From NCBI RefSeq assembly GCF_030067705.1, contig NZ_JASJEX010000003.1, positions 411,395 through 475,394 of the forward strand: a DNA stretch of 64,000 nt, written 5' to 3'. Source of the DNA: Kribbibacterium absianum (GTDB lineage: Bacteria > Actinomycetota > Coriobacteriia > Coriobacteriales > Atopobiaceae). A model generated the notes under the pieces. The model was given only the letters and a program-made list of their open reading frames with translations. It did no database searches and was not told the DNA's origin. The position numbers and the translations under genes were made by a program. Positions within the stretch are counted from its first letter, which is position 1. Every line of letters starts with the position of its first letter. Positions 44,549 to 53,060 of this stretch are shown here, in pieces.

Positions 44549-46777
44549 ATGCTCGGCAAGAGAGGATCGGTGGTTCTCGTGTCCCAAAGACCCGTGCCCA
44601 AGAAACTGTTGAGGGGTGGCCGCGCATTGCTTGTGGCGCTGCTGTGCGCATGTTTGTTGGCGCTGGCGCCTGCGATTGCAAAGGCGGAGGGGGAATCGGC
44701 CGCTGCCGCCGATGCGGCAGCGGCTACCGAGGCGTCCACGGAGGGGGTCCCTGCTCAGGAGCCCTCCGAGGAGGCCTCTGGCTCGAAGGCCGACGCTGAC
44801 GTCGATCCCGAGACGGCCGCCGATGCTGGTTCTACGGGCGATGTTGAGGCGGGCCCCGAGGCGGGTGCCGGCGTTGATTCTGGTGCGGACGCTGATGCCC
44901 CCTCTGGAACGGGCACCGAAGAGGACGAGCCGAAGGAACCCGTCACGGTGGAGCGACCGCTGCCCACCATCGTGTCGTGGGCTCATGTGCAGTCCTCCGG
45001 CGATCAGGGTCCCCTATCGGGTGCTGACGGTGTGAGCGGGCTTGTCGGCACATCAGGCCTCTCCAGGCGGCTCGAGGCCTTCAAACTGTCGCTGCAACAG
45101 GTCGCGGACGTGGACGGCGTCGCGCTTGAGGCTCTCAGCGGGTCCATCGAGTATCGCGCCTATGTGAACGGGGCGTGGCAGGCCTTCATGGCCGATGGGG
45201 CTCTGGCCGGGACGATCGGGCGATCCCTCCCCATCGAGGGCGTGGCCGTTCGTCTGACCGAGGAGTTGGAGCAGGAGTACGACGTCTACTACCGCGTCCA
45301 CATGCAGTCGTACGGGTGGCTCGCGTGGGCCAAGAACGGCGAGGACACCGGCGCACTGGACTTCGGCAAGCGCGTCGAGGCACTGCAGGTGGTCATCGTC
45401 AAGAAGGGTGACGCCGCCCCTGCCGACGCGCCTACGACTGGTTCGGTGCTGCTCGTCAACGGCGGCGTGTTTGGCACCGCCCACTGCCAGACCTACGGGT
45501 GGCTCTCCTCGGCGTTCCCCGGCGAGTGGATCGGCACGTCCGGCAAGTCCAAGCGCCTGGAGGCCGTGCGGTTGTCTGTGAGGAACCTCGAGGGCGTCGG
45601 CATCGCCTACCAGGTACACGGCCAGAGCTACGGCTGGAACCAAAGTTGGGTGTCGGACGGTCAAACCGCCGGCTACACCGGCCAGTCCAAGCGCATCGAG
45701 GCCATCCGGATCAAACTGACCGGCACGAACGCTGGCAACTACGACGTGTACTATCGCGTGCATTGTCAGACGCTCGGTACGCTCGGCTGGGCCAAGAACG
45801 GCGAGACGGCCGGCACGACGGGTCTGAGCCTTCGCGCCGAGGCCATTCAGGTGGTCGTCGTCCCCAAGGGCGGCGCTGCGCCGGGGTCAACGTCCGGGTG
45901 CTATTACAGCTCCGCGGCTATCGCCTATGCGTCCAACCTGGCCGGTACCGGGTGGCAGTCGGCCACCTCCGGCACGTCCGGCACCACTGGCCAGGGCCGT
46001 GCCATCTACCAGCTCAAGATGAACCTGTCCGGCTCCAATCGCGTGAACGGCACCGTGCAGTACCGTCTCCATATCGCGGGGACCGGTTGGACAGGCTGGT
46101 ACAACGAGGGCACGACGGCGGGCACCTCTGGCAGGAACGTGCAGGCCATCCAGGTGCGCCTGACGGGCACGATGGCCGGGCTCTATGACGTGTACTACCG
46201 CGGGCACGTGCAATCCTTTGGGTGGGGCGGCTGGGCCAAGAACGGCGCGAGCGCGGGCTCCACGGGCATCAGCAAGCGCATGGAGGCGTTCCAGGTGCAG
46301 CTGGTGCGCAAGGGCAACGCGGCGCCCGGTTCCACGGCCAACGCCTGTCGCACCGTTGTGATGCCGAGCGACGACATGGGCAGGAGGGCCTGGACGCAGT
46401 CGAGCAGGACCTCGTACCTGATCATGGTGGACCGCAACAACTGCAAGGTGGGCGTGTACACCGGCCACACCCGCAACTGGAAGCGCATCCAATACTGGAC
46501 AGTGAGCGTGGGCGCCCCGAACACCCCGACGGTCAGGGGCACCTTCTCGGTTGGCAGCCGCGGGTACTCGTTCGGCAGCGGTTACACGTGCTACTACTGG
46601 ACGCAGTTCTACGGTGACTACCTGTTCCACTCCATCAAGTACAACCAGGGGACCCGTCGTGTCCAAGACGGCCGCCTGGGGATGTGGATCAGTCACGGGT
46701 GCGTGCGCATGGACATCAACCATGCCAAGTGGATCTACGACCATATCCCGACGGGGACGCGGGTCGTCGTCTACTGA
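44549..46777 (+). CDS. Secreted L,D-transpeptidase (YkuD) with nine ChW repeats
   Basis: A 742-residue exported protein. A signal peptide with hydrophobic core ALLVALLCACLLALAPAIA ends near residue 50; residues 55-140 are an acidic Ala/Glu/Asp-rich linker. Residues about 140-600 hold nine ChW repeats in three triplets, each triplet closing with a Lys-Gly then AAPGST-like linker. Residues about 615-742 are the YkuD domain with SYLIMVDRNNCKVGVY, His694 in LFHSI and catalytic Cys718 in SHGCVRM. It would form 3-3 cross-links or attach proteins in the wall. Start choice is uncertain; GTG codons at 44570 and 44579 are alternatives. Confidence 0.9.
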   Translation: MLGKRGSVVLVSQRPVPKKLLRGGRALLVALLCACLLALAPAIAKAEGESAAAADAAAATEASTEGVPAQEPSEEASGSKADADVDPETAADAGSTGDVEAGPEAGAGVDSGADADAPSGTGTEEDEPKEPVTVERPLPTIVSWAHVQSSGDQGPLSGADGVSGLVGTSGLSRRLEAFKLSLQQVADVDGVALEALSGSIEYRAYVNGAWQAFMADGALAGTIGRSLPIEGVAVRLTEELEQEYDVYYRVHMQSYGWLAWAKNGEDTGALDFGKRVEALQVVIVKKGDAAPADAPTTGSVLLVNGGVFGTAHCQTYGWLSSAFPGEWIGTSGKSKRLEAVRLSVRNLEGVGIAYQVHGQSYGWNQSWVSDGQTAGYTGQSKRIEAIRIKLTGTNAGNYDVYYRVHCQTLGTLGWAKNGETAGTTGLSLRAEAIQVVVVPKGGAAPGSTSGCYYSSAAIAYASNLAGTGWQSATSGTSGTTGQGRAIYQLKMNLSGSNRVNGTVQYRLHIAGTGWTGWYNEGTTAGTSGRNVQAIQVRLTGTMAGLYDVYYRGHVQSFGWGGWAKNGASAGSTGISKRMEAFQVQLVRKGNAAPGSTANACRTVVMPSDDMGRRAWTQSSRTSYLIMVDRNNCKVGVYTGHTRNWKRIQYWTVSVGAPNTPTVRGTFSVGSRGYSFGSGYTCYYWTQFYGDYLFHSIKYNQGTRRVQDGRLGMWISHGCVRMDINHAKWIYDHIPTGTRVVVY

Positions 46778-46799
46778 GCCACAGAGCCGTGCGCAGCGG

Positions 46800-46838
46800 A
46801 GGGCCGCCCTTCTCGGGATGGAGAGGGGCGGCCCTTTC
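46800..46838 (+). terminator. Intrinsic terminator after the L,D-transpeptidase gene
   Basis: AGGGCCGCCC and GGGCGGCCCT are exact complements around a 16-base loop, then T3. Confidence 0.8.
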
Positions 46839-46928
46839 CTTTGACGGGCTCGCGCGGTTATCGGCTAGCATAGGAGGGCTGCGAACCACTGCCGGCGCGC
46901 CTGCGCCGCGAAGGAAGCGAGAGGTCCC

Positions 46929-48137
46929 ATGCTCAGCGTCGACGAACAGATGAAAGTGATCGCCTCGGGTGCCGCCCAGATCGTTCCGGAGGACGGCCTG
47001 CGCAAGAAGCTCGAGAAGGGCGAGCCGCTCAACATCAAGCTGGGGGTGGATCCCACGAGCCCGGACCTGCACCTCGGCCACGCGGTGCCGCTCCGCAAGA
47101 TGCGGCAGTTCCAGGACCTCGGGCACCACGTGACGCTCATCATCGGCAACGGCACCGCCCTGATCGGCGACCCCTCCGGCAAGAACACGACGCGCCCGCA
47201 GCTCTCGCAGGAGGAGGTCGAGGCCAACGCCGCCACCTACGTGGAGCAGGCGATGCACATCCTCGACCCCGAGAAGACAACCGTGGTCTACAACGCCGAC
47301 TGGATCCTCTCGCTGGACCTCAAGGGGCTGCTCGAGCTCTGCAGCAACTTCACCGTGGCGCGCATCCTCGAGCGCGACGACTTCACCAAGCGCTACCAGT
47401 CGCAGACGCCCATCGCGCTCCACGAGTTCCTCTATCCCGTGATGCAGGCCTACGACTCCGTGGTGATCGGCGCCGACGTGGAGATGGGCGGCACCGACCA
47501 GCTATTCAACCTGCTGGCCGGGCGTCAGCTCATGGAGAAGGAGGGCATGGAGCCGCAGATCGCGCTCACGATGCCGCTGCTCGAGGGCACGGACGGTCAC
47601 CTCAAGATGTCCAAGAGCTACGGCAACTACGTGGGGCTCACCGACGAGGCTGCGGACATGTTCGGCAAGGTGATGAGCATCCCGGACGAGCTGATCGGCA
47701 AGTACTACCGCCTGGCCTCGACGCTGACAGTGGACGAGGTGGACGCCATCGACGCCGCGCTGGCCGACGGGACCGGCGACCCCTATGCGCTCAAGCGCCA
47801 GCTGGCGGCCAACATCGTGGACCTGTACCACGGCGAGGGCGCGGGCGCTGCGGCCGAGAAGGAGTTCGACCGCGTGTTCAAGGCCCACGAGCGTCCCGAG
47901 GCCGAGGAGGTGGCCTGGGAGGTCGAGCTCAACGACGACGGGCTCGTGTACCTGCCCAAGCTGCTCGCAACGGTGGGACTGGCGCCGTCCATCGGCGAGG
48001 CCCGGCGCCTGATCGACGGCGGCGGCGTCAAGGTGAACGACGTGGCCGTGGAGAAGAAGACCTACAACGTGGACCCGGCGCTCGTGGACAAGGCCTTCCT
48101 GCAGGTGGGCAAGCGCCGAGCCGTGCAGCTGGTGTAG
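46929..48137 (+). CDS. tyrS: Tyrosine--tRNA ligase
   Basis: A 402-residue class I synthetase. The HIGH-equivalent HLGHAVP is near residue 46, KMSKSYGN near 234, and an S4 RNA-binding domain occupies about 335-402 (LPKLLATVGLAPSIGEARRL). The form with NIKLGVDPTSPDLHLGH and an internal KMSKS is the TyrZ-like type. GAAGGAAGCGAGAG precedes the ATG. No T-box is visible in the 150 bases upstream, which hold the preceding terminator. Confidence 0.97.
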   Translation: MLSVDEQMKVIASGAAQIVPEDGLRKKLEKGEPLNIKLGVDPTSPDLHLGHAVPLRKMRQFQDLGHHVTLIIGNGTALIGDPSGKNTTRPQLSQEEVEANAATYVEQAMHILDPEKTTVVYNADWILSLDLKGLLELCSNFTVARILERDDFTKRYQSQTPIALHEFLYPVMQAYDSVVIGADVEMGGTDQLFNLLAGRQLMEKEGMEPQIALTMPLLEGTDGHLKMSKSYGNYVGLTDEAADMFGKVMSIPDELIGKYYRLASTLTVDEVDAIDAALADGTGDPYALKRQLAANIVDLYHGEGAGAAAEKEFDRVFKAHERPEAEEVAWEVELNDDGLVYLPKLLATVGLAPSIGEARRLIDGGGVKVNDVAVEKKTYNVDPALVDKAFLQVGKRRAVQLV

Positions 48138-48159
48138 ACGGGCCACCACGCAGTGTTGA

Positions 48160-48192
48160 AACGAGACATTGCCCGCAGGGTAATGTCTCGTT
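48160..48192. repeat. Inverted repeat, 15-bp arms
   Basis: AACGAGACATTGCCC and GGGTAATGTCTCGTT pair with one mismatch around GCA. It lies between tyrS and the U32 gene, 24 bases before the latter. GAGACA links it to the repeats at 8889 and 27921. Confidence 0.8.
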
Positions 48193-48215
48193 GTGGTTTT
48201 GATGAGGAGGCTCCC

Positions 48216-50687
48216 ATGCGCGTTCCCGAGGTGCTGGCGCCGGCCGGCTCGCTCACGGCGTTCAAGGCGGCGCTGGCGGGGGGCGCCGACGCAGTCTACT
48301 GCGGCCTTGGGGACTTCAACGCGCGGCGCGGGGCCGACAACTTCGACGAGGGCCAGCTGGCCGAGGCCTGCCGCCTCGCGCACCTGGCCGGCTCGCGGGT
48401 CTACCTCACCGTGAACATCGCCATCCAAGAAGGGGAGATGCCCCGCGCCCTCGCGCTCGTGGCGCGTGCCGGCTGCGCCGGTGTGGACGGCGTGATCATC
48501 CAGGACTGGGGGCTGCTCGCCGAGGTGCTGCGCCGGTACCCCCAGTTGGAGGCGCACGTCTCCACCCAGGCCAATATCCACGACGCGGTCGCCGTGCGCT
48601 GGCTCGGTGAGCAGGGCGCCACGCGCGTGACGCTCTCTCGCGAGCTGTCCCTTCCCGAGATCGCGGTGCTCGCGGCCGCCGGCGCCGAGGAGGGCTGCGA
48701 GGTCGAGTGCTTCGCACACGGGGCGCTGTGCTTCTGCTACTCGGGTCTGTGCCAGATGAGCGCGCTCCGCGGCCCGCGCTCTGCCAACCGCGGCCTCTGC
48801 GCGCAGCCCTGCCGGTTGCCCCACGAGCTGGTGGACGAGAAGGGCAGGCGCGTGGGGCCCGCGGCCTGGGAGCGCGGGCTCTGCCCCAAGGACGCGAAGT
48901 CCACCGACCATGTGGTCGAGCTAGCGGACGCGAACGTCGCCGCCCTCAAGCTCGAGGGCCGCATGAAGGCGCCGGAGTACGTGTACGAGGTCACCGCGTC
49001 CTATCGCGAGGCGCTCGACGCCGCGCTCGGCCGCGACTCCGGGATGCCGCCGGTTCCCAGCGCCGGTAGTGTGGAGCGGCGCCTCAAGCGCGCGTTCAAC
49101 CGCGACTTCACGGACGCGTACCTGCTCGGTCGCTCGGACAACGAGATGATGAGCTACGAGCGCTCCAACAACCGCGGCGAGCTGATCGGCTCGGTGAGCA
49201 AGGCGCAGGGGAAGCGGGCCCTCGTGGTCGCGGACGCCCCGATGGGTGCAGGGGACCTGCTCGAGTTCCGGCCCGTGGCGGAGCCGGACCAGTTCCTGAC
49301 GGCGCTCTGCCCAGAGGATGTCTCGGCAGGAGGCACGGTGTGGGTGGACCTCAAGCGTCCGATGGCGCCGGGCACTCCTGTGCGGCTGCTGCGAAGCCAG
49401 GCGGCGCTCGATCGCGCAGCTCGGGCGACGTCGCGCGATGTGCCGCGCAGACGGCTGGTGGACGTGGAGGTGCTTTGCCACGTGGGCGAGCCGCTCGTGG
49501 TGCGGCTGACCGCGGTGGCAACGCTGCATGGCGAGTCGGTGAGCGCCGAGGCGCAGGGCCCGGTCGTGGAGCCGGCACGCACGCGCGAGCTCACCGAGCA
49601 GGATGTGGCCGAGCACGTGGGTCGCTTGGGCACGTCGCCGTTTGAGGCGCGACGGGTGACCGTCGCTATGGGCCCGGGGTGCGGGATGGGGTTCTCCACG
49701 CTGCACAAAGTGCGCGCGCAGGCGGCCGACGCGCTGGAGCGGGCGATTCTCGCGCCCTTCGAGGCGCGGGCCGCGTCCATCCAGCCGGCGCCGGGCTTTC
49801 CCGCCATCGCGCAGGACCTGGCGACGCGCCGTCAGTCGGCCGGCGTCCTCGAGCCCGCGCCTGTGCGGGGTGGGACGGCGCATCGGGCGGAGGAAGCGCA
49901 GGTCCGGGTGCTCGTCTCGTCGCCGGAGGCCGCCGTTGCCGCGACCGCTGCGGGGGCGGACGTTGTGTACGCGACGGTGGACGACCTCGCCCACGCGGTC
50001 TTCCCGGCCGGGATGGTCCCCGTGCTGGACGAGGTGTGCCGCCCCGGTGACACGGCGCGTCAGCTGGCTCGCGTCGAGGCCGGCGCCCCGTGCGCCGTCG
50101 GGACCCTGGGCGAGCTGCTCCAAGCGGCCGAGAAGGGCGCGCTGCCCGAGGTGCGCGACTGCGTCCCTGTGCACAACCCCTCCGCCGTGGTGGCGCTCGA
50201 GTCCGCGGGCGCCCGCGCGTTCTGGCTGTCTCCGGAACTGACGGTGCCCCAGGTCGCCCGTGTCGCGGCCGCGGCCTCCGTGCCCGTCGGTCTCACCGTG
50301 TGGGGCCACACCCGCGCGATGACGAGCGAGCACTGCGTGTTGCAGATGGCCGACGCCTGCATCCATGACTGCGAGCGCTGCGGCCTTCGCAAGCGGAGCC
50401 TCTTTCTTAAGAACATCGACGGGCGCCGACTGCCGGTGCGCACGGACTCCCAGGGGCGCAGCCGCATCTGGTGGAGCGAGCCTCTGGACGCGGTACCGCT
50501 GCTCGACAAGCTCCTGCAGGCGGGCGTCTCGTGGCTCGGGGTCGACGCGACACTGCTCGACGCGGAGGGAACGGCCCGCGAGACGGCGCGAGTGGCGGCC
50601 GCACTGGCGGCCCTGCGCGAGGGGCGCCCGTTGCCGGCCGCAGAGCCCGGGTCGAACCTCGGGCACCTCAAGCGGGCAGTGGACTGA
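48216..50687 (+). CDS. U32 family peptidase-like protein
   Basis: An 823-residue protein of the U32 family, whose members act mainly in tRNA and rRNA hydroxylation (TrhP/YegQ, RlhA). EVLAPAGSLTAFKAALAGGADAVYCGL opens the barrel. The U32 signature is at residues about 165-215, ECFAHGALCFCYSGLCQMS followed by RGLCAQPCR; the cysteines fit an iron-sulphur site, with others in CIHDCERCGL near 720. The long form includes the collagenase-like DUF3656 region. GAGGAGG precedes the ATG. The exact RNA target cannot be told. Confidence 0.9.
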   Translation: MRVPEVLAPAGSLTAFKAALAGGADAVYCGLGDFNARRGADNFDEGQLAEACRLAHLAGSRVYLTVNIAIQEGEMPRALALVARAGCAGVDGVIIQDWGLLAEVLRRYPQLEAHVSTQANIHDAVAVRWLGEQGATRVTLSRELSLPEIAVLAAAGAEEGCEVECFAHGALCFCYSGLCQMSALRGPRSANRGLCAQPCRLPHELVDEKGRRVGPAAWERGLCPKDAKSTDHVVELADANVAALKLEGRMKAPEYVYEVTASYREALDAALGRDSGMPPVPSAGSVERRLKRAFNRDFTDAYLLGRSDNEMMSYERSNNRGELIGSVSKAQGKRALVVADAPMGAGDLLEFRPVAEPDQFLTALCPEDVSAGGTVWVDLKRPMAPGTPVRLLRSQAALDRAARATSRDVPRRRLVDVEVLCHVGEPLVVRLTAVATLHGESVSAEAQGPVVEPARTRELTEQDVAEHVGRLGTSPFEARRVTVAMGPGCGMGFSTLHKVRAQAADALERAILAPFEARAASIQPAPGFPAIAQDLATRRQSAGVLEPAPVRGGTAHRAEEAQVRVLVSSPEAAVAATAAGADVVYATVDDLAHAVFPAGMVPVLDEVCRPGDTARQLARVEAGAPCAVGTLGELLQAAEKGALPEVRDCVPVHNPSAVVALESAGARAFWLSPELTVPQVARVAAAASVPVGLTVWGHTRAMTSEHCVLQMADACIHDCERCGLRKRSLFLKNIDGRRLPVRTDSQGRSRIWWSEPLDAVPLLDKLLQAGVSWLGVDATLLDAEGTARETARVAAALAALREGRPLPAAEPGSNLGHLKRAVD

Positions 50688-50791
50688 TGCGCGGGACACC
50701 GGCGCCAATTTGCACCCTGGGAACGGGTATTTGCTAGGCTAGGCCGTTGGACAACGATCGCGCCCGTCCGGGCGCTGAAAGGAGCGGACCC

Positions 50792-51022
50792 ATGGCGGTT
50801 GACGAGGAGCTGCTCGAGAAGGTGCTCGACGCGGTGCGCCCGAGCCTGCAGGCCGACGGCGGCGACTGCGAGCTGGTCGGCGTGGACGAGAACGGCGTGG
50901 TCTCTCTGGAGCTCACCGGCGCATGCGCCGGCTGCAGCCTTTCGAACATGACGCTCTCCATGGGCATCGAGCGCGTGCTGATGGAGCACGTGCCCGGCGT
51001 CACGGCGGTTCGCGCCATCTAG
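50792..51022 (+). CDS. NifU-like C-terminal domain protein
   Basis: A 76-residue protein that is a single NifU C-terminal domain with CxxC in TGACAGCSLSNMT, which carries labile iron-sulphur clusters for delivery to enzymes. VLDAVRPSLQADGGDCELVGV is the family start. AAAGGAG lies before the ATG. It follows the U32 gene by 104 bases, so it may help supply that iron-sulphur protein. No other iron-sulphur assembly gene is in the window. Confidence 0.92.
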   Translation: MAVDEELLEKVLDAVRPSLQADGGDCELVGVDENGVVSLELTGACAGCSLSNMTLSMGIERVLMEHVPGVTAVRAI

Positions 51023-51065
51023 GGCGGACATCGCCGAACGGACATCGTCGGTTTTATTGCACGAC

Positions 51066-51287
51066 TGATCCCCGGTTGAGCCGCCCGCGCGAAAGGCCCA
51101 GGCGGGGATCAAACACGCAGCTAACCGGGCCCTCTGGGCCGCCGAGACGGGCGTCGAGGGCCTCCAAGGGGTCTCGGATTCGTGCAGAGGCGTCCATTCG
51201 GGCACCGCGAGCCGGCGTAGGCGCCGCGTCCTTTGAATCTTTGATCCCGAGTTGGCAGTTTCGCGCGAGAGGGTTGGCCCGGGATCA
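51066..51287. repeat. Composite two-hairpin element C
   Basis: Hairpin C1 (51066-51111) pairs TGATCCCCGGTTGAGCC with GGCCCAGGCGGGGATCA, and C2 (51242-51287) pairs TGATCCCGAGTTGGC with GTTGGCCCGGGATCA using several G-T pairs. The 130-bp core shares GCGTCGAGGGCCTCCA-GGGG with element A. It fills most of the 388-bp gap before amaP. Confidence 0.75.
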
Positions 51288-51410
51288 GTGTTCCAATGAA
51301 ACGAGCGGCAACGGTTCTGAGCGGTTTGCATCGAGCCGGTCGACGCCATCAGAGCCCGCGCTAGACTGGAACGCGTCATCGAACCGACGCTAGGGGGAGG
51401 GCGCAGGCCT

Positions 51411-52166
51411 ATGAGCGGCTTCAAACGGTTCTGCATGATCGCATTCGCGCTGCTCGGGGCGCTCGTCTTGGGCGCCTTGCTGTTGCCCTGGACGGGGCCA
51501 TGGGCAACGTGGGCCACGGGCATGTTCGCGCTCGACTGGTTCCTGTATCTGGTGGAGGGCTTCGCGCTCTGCGCGTTCGTGGGCTTCGTGTGCGTGTTCG
51601 TCACCGGGGTACGCAGCCGCGGGCAGCACGACGTCAAGGTCGAGGTCGGCGACGGCGCCACGGTGACCATCGCGCGCTCCGCCATCGCCTCCCAGGCCAC
51701 CTACCTCGTGGAGGAGGACGGCACCTGCATCGCCACCAAGGTCAACGTCAAGAGCCACCACGACCGCGTGGACGTGTCCATTCAGGTGGAGCCCTACGAG
51801 TCCTTGGACGTGCGCGCCGAGGCGGCCAAGCTCGAGAAGCGCCTGCGCTCCGGCCTCACGGTGCTCGTGGGCGACCGTCTCGGCGACCTGACGCTTCGGT
51901 TCCTCGAGCCGCGCAAGACCGGCGACATCACGCCGGGCGCCGATGTGCGCGAGGACAAGGACGGCGCCTACACGCCCACGGTGGTGCACGAGGCCGACCG
52001 CGAGCTTCGCCATGCGACGGGCCAGCAGCCGGAGGCGGCCGCCGATTATGGTGTGTCCGTGCCGCTCGACAAACCTGTGGCCCCGGTCTCGCCGGACTCC
52101 ACGGGCCCCGTCTCAGTGCATGTGGAGCCGAGCTCGACTTCCCCCACGACCGGGAAGGAGGCGTGA
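51411..52166 (+). CDS. amaP: AmaP-like alkaline-shock membrane anchor protein
   Basis: A 251-residue membrane protein. Two transmembrane segments lie at about 8-27 and 40-66. A cytoplasmic part follows with GATVTIARSAIASQATYLVEE and KVNVKSHHDRVDVSIQVEPYESL, as in AmaP proteins that anchor Asp23 to the membrane in Staphylococcus. The tail after residue 200 is disordered and rich in Pro, Ser and Thr. GGGGGAGG precedes the ATG. It is followed in one operon by a DUF2273 gene and asp23. Confidence 0.8.
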   Translation: MSGFKRFCMIAFALLGALVLGALLLPWTGPWATWATGMFALDWFLYLVEGFALCAFVGFVCVFVTGVRSRGQHDVKVEVGDGATVTIARSAIASQATYLVEEDGTCIATKVNVKSHHDRVDVSIQVEPYESLDVRAEAAKLEKRLRSGLTVLVGDRLGDLTLRFLEPRKTGDITPGADVREDKDGAYTPTVVHEADRELRHATGQQPEAAADYGVSVPLDKPVAPVSPDSTGPVSVHVEPSSTSPTTGKEA

Positions 52167-52167
52167 C

Positions 52168-52527
52168 ATGGCCAAGAAACCCCAGGTCAAGGTTGACACG
52201 GCGCCGGAACTCGAGCCCGCTCCCCAAGGGCAGGCGAACCCCGTCGACCTTCGCGCGTCCGGTCGGCGCGCACGCAACGCGGCCGGCAACGCGCGTCGGC
52301 AGGCGAGCGCGTGGCTCGACGGCGTCGCGCCCGGGCACGGCAACGCGGTGCTGTTCGGCATCGCCGGCGGCGTCGTGGCCCTCGTGATTCTGTATGTGGG
52401 GTTCTTCCAGGCCCTGCTCATCGCCATCCTCGTTCTCGCCGGCGTGGCCTTTGGCCAATGGCTCGACGGCGACCCGGTGATCATCAACGCGCTGTCCCGC
52501 CTCCTGCGGTCCGGCGACAACTCGTAA
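52168..52527 (+). CDS. Small membrane protein (DUF2273-like) of the amaP-asp23 operon
   Basis: A 119-residue protein. A 60-residue basic, disordered start is followed by hydrophobic segments at about 67-80 and 82-98 (GGVVALVILYVGFFQALLIAILVLAGVAF) and GQWLDGDPVIINALSRLL. Small DUF2273 proteins of this topology stand between amaP and asp23 in many monoderms. It begins one base after the amaP stop, with GGAAGGAGG before its ATG. Role unknown beyond membership of the envelope-stress module. Confidence 0.75.
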   Translation: MAKKPQVKVDTAPELEPAPQGQANPVDLRASGRRARNAAGNARRQASAWLDGVAPGHGNAVLFGIAGGVVALVILYVGFFQALLIAILVLAGVAFGQWLDGDPVIINALSRLLRSGDNS

Positions 52528-52556
52528 CGGCCTCATCGAACCTCTAAGGAGCACCC

Positions 52557-53057
52557 ATGACAGCCAAGAAGACCAGCCCCGACGGTCAGCAGACCGCGCC
52601 CGAGGCCGTTCTCGCGAAAGTGGACGACGGCGCCCTTGTCGAGGACGTCGACGCCGTCGAGGGCGACGATTACGAGAGCGAGGACTCCCTCACCTTCTCC
52701 AATGGGGTCATCGAGAAGATCGTCGCCATCGCCTGCGCGGACGTGCCGGGCGTGGTGGGCATGAAGGGCGGCTTCATCAACCGCATGCAGGAGACCTTCA
52801 CCGGCGCGGCGCCCACCAAGGGCGTCTCGGTGGAGGTCATGCCGGACAACTCCGTGCGCGTGAACATCTCGATCCTGATGGAGTACGGCGCCTATGCCCC
52901 GCAGGTCTTCGAGGACGTCAAGCGCGCCGTCGTGGCCGAGCTGGGCGGCATGACCGGCCTCGAGGTCTCCGGCGTGAACCTGCGCATCGAGGACGTCGTG
53001 GTGCCGGGGGAGCAGCCGACCCCGGACGAGGACGACGCGGTCGAGGGCGAGGAGTAG
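52557..53057 (+). CDS. asp23: Asp23/Gls24 family envelope stress response protein
   Basis: A 166-residue protein. The Asp23 domain (about 40-145) contains LTFSNGVIEKIVAIACADVPGVVGMKGG and VRVNISILMEYGAYAPQVFEDV. In staphylococci Asp23 is abundant, membrane-associated through AmaP and responds to cell-wall stress. Both ends are acidic and likely disordered. AAGGAGC stands before the ATG. It closes the three-gene operon; murT starts three bases after its stop, hinting at co-transcription with peptidoglycan amidation. Confidence 0.92.
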   Translation: MTAKKTSPDGQQTAPEAVLAKVDDGALVEDVDAVEGDDYESEDSLTFSNGVIEKIVAIACADVPGVVGMKGGFINRMQETFTGAAPTKGVSVEVMPDNSVRVNISILMEYGAYAPQVFEDVKRAVVAELGGMTGLEVSGVNLRIEDVVVPGEQPTPDEDDAVEGEE

Positions 53058-53060
53058 ACG

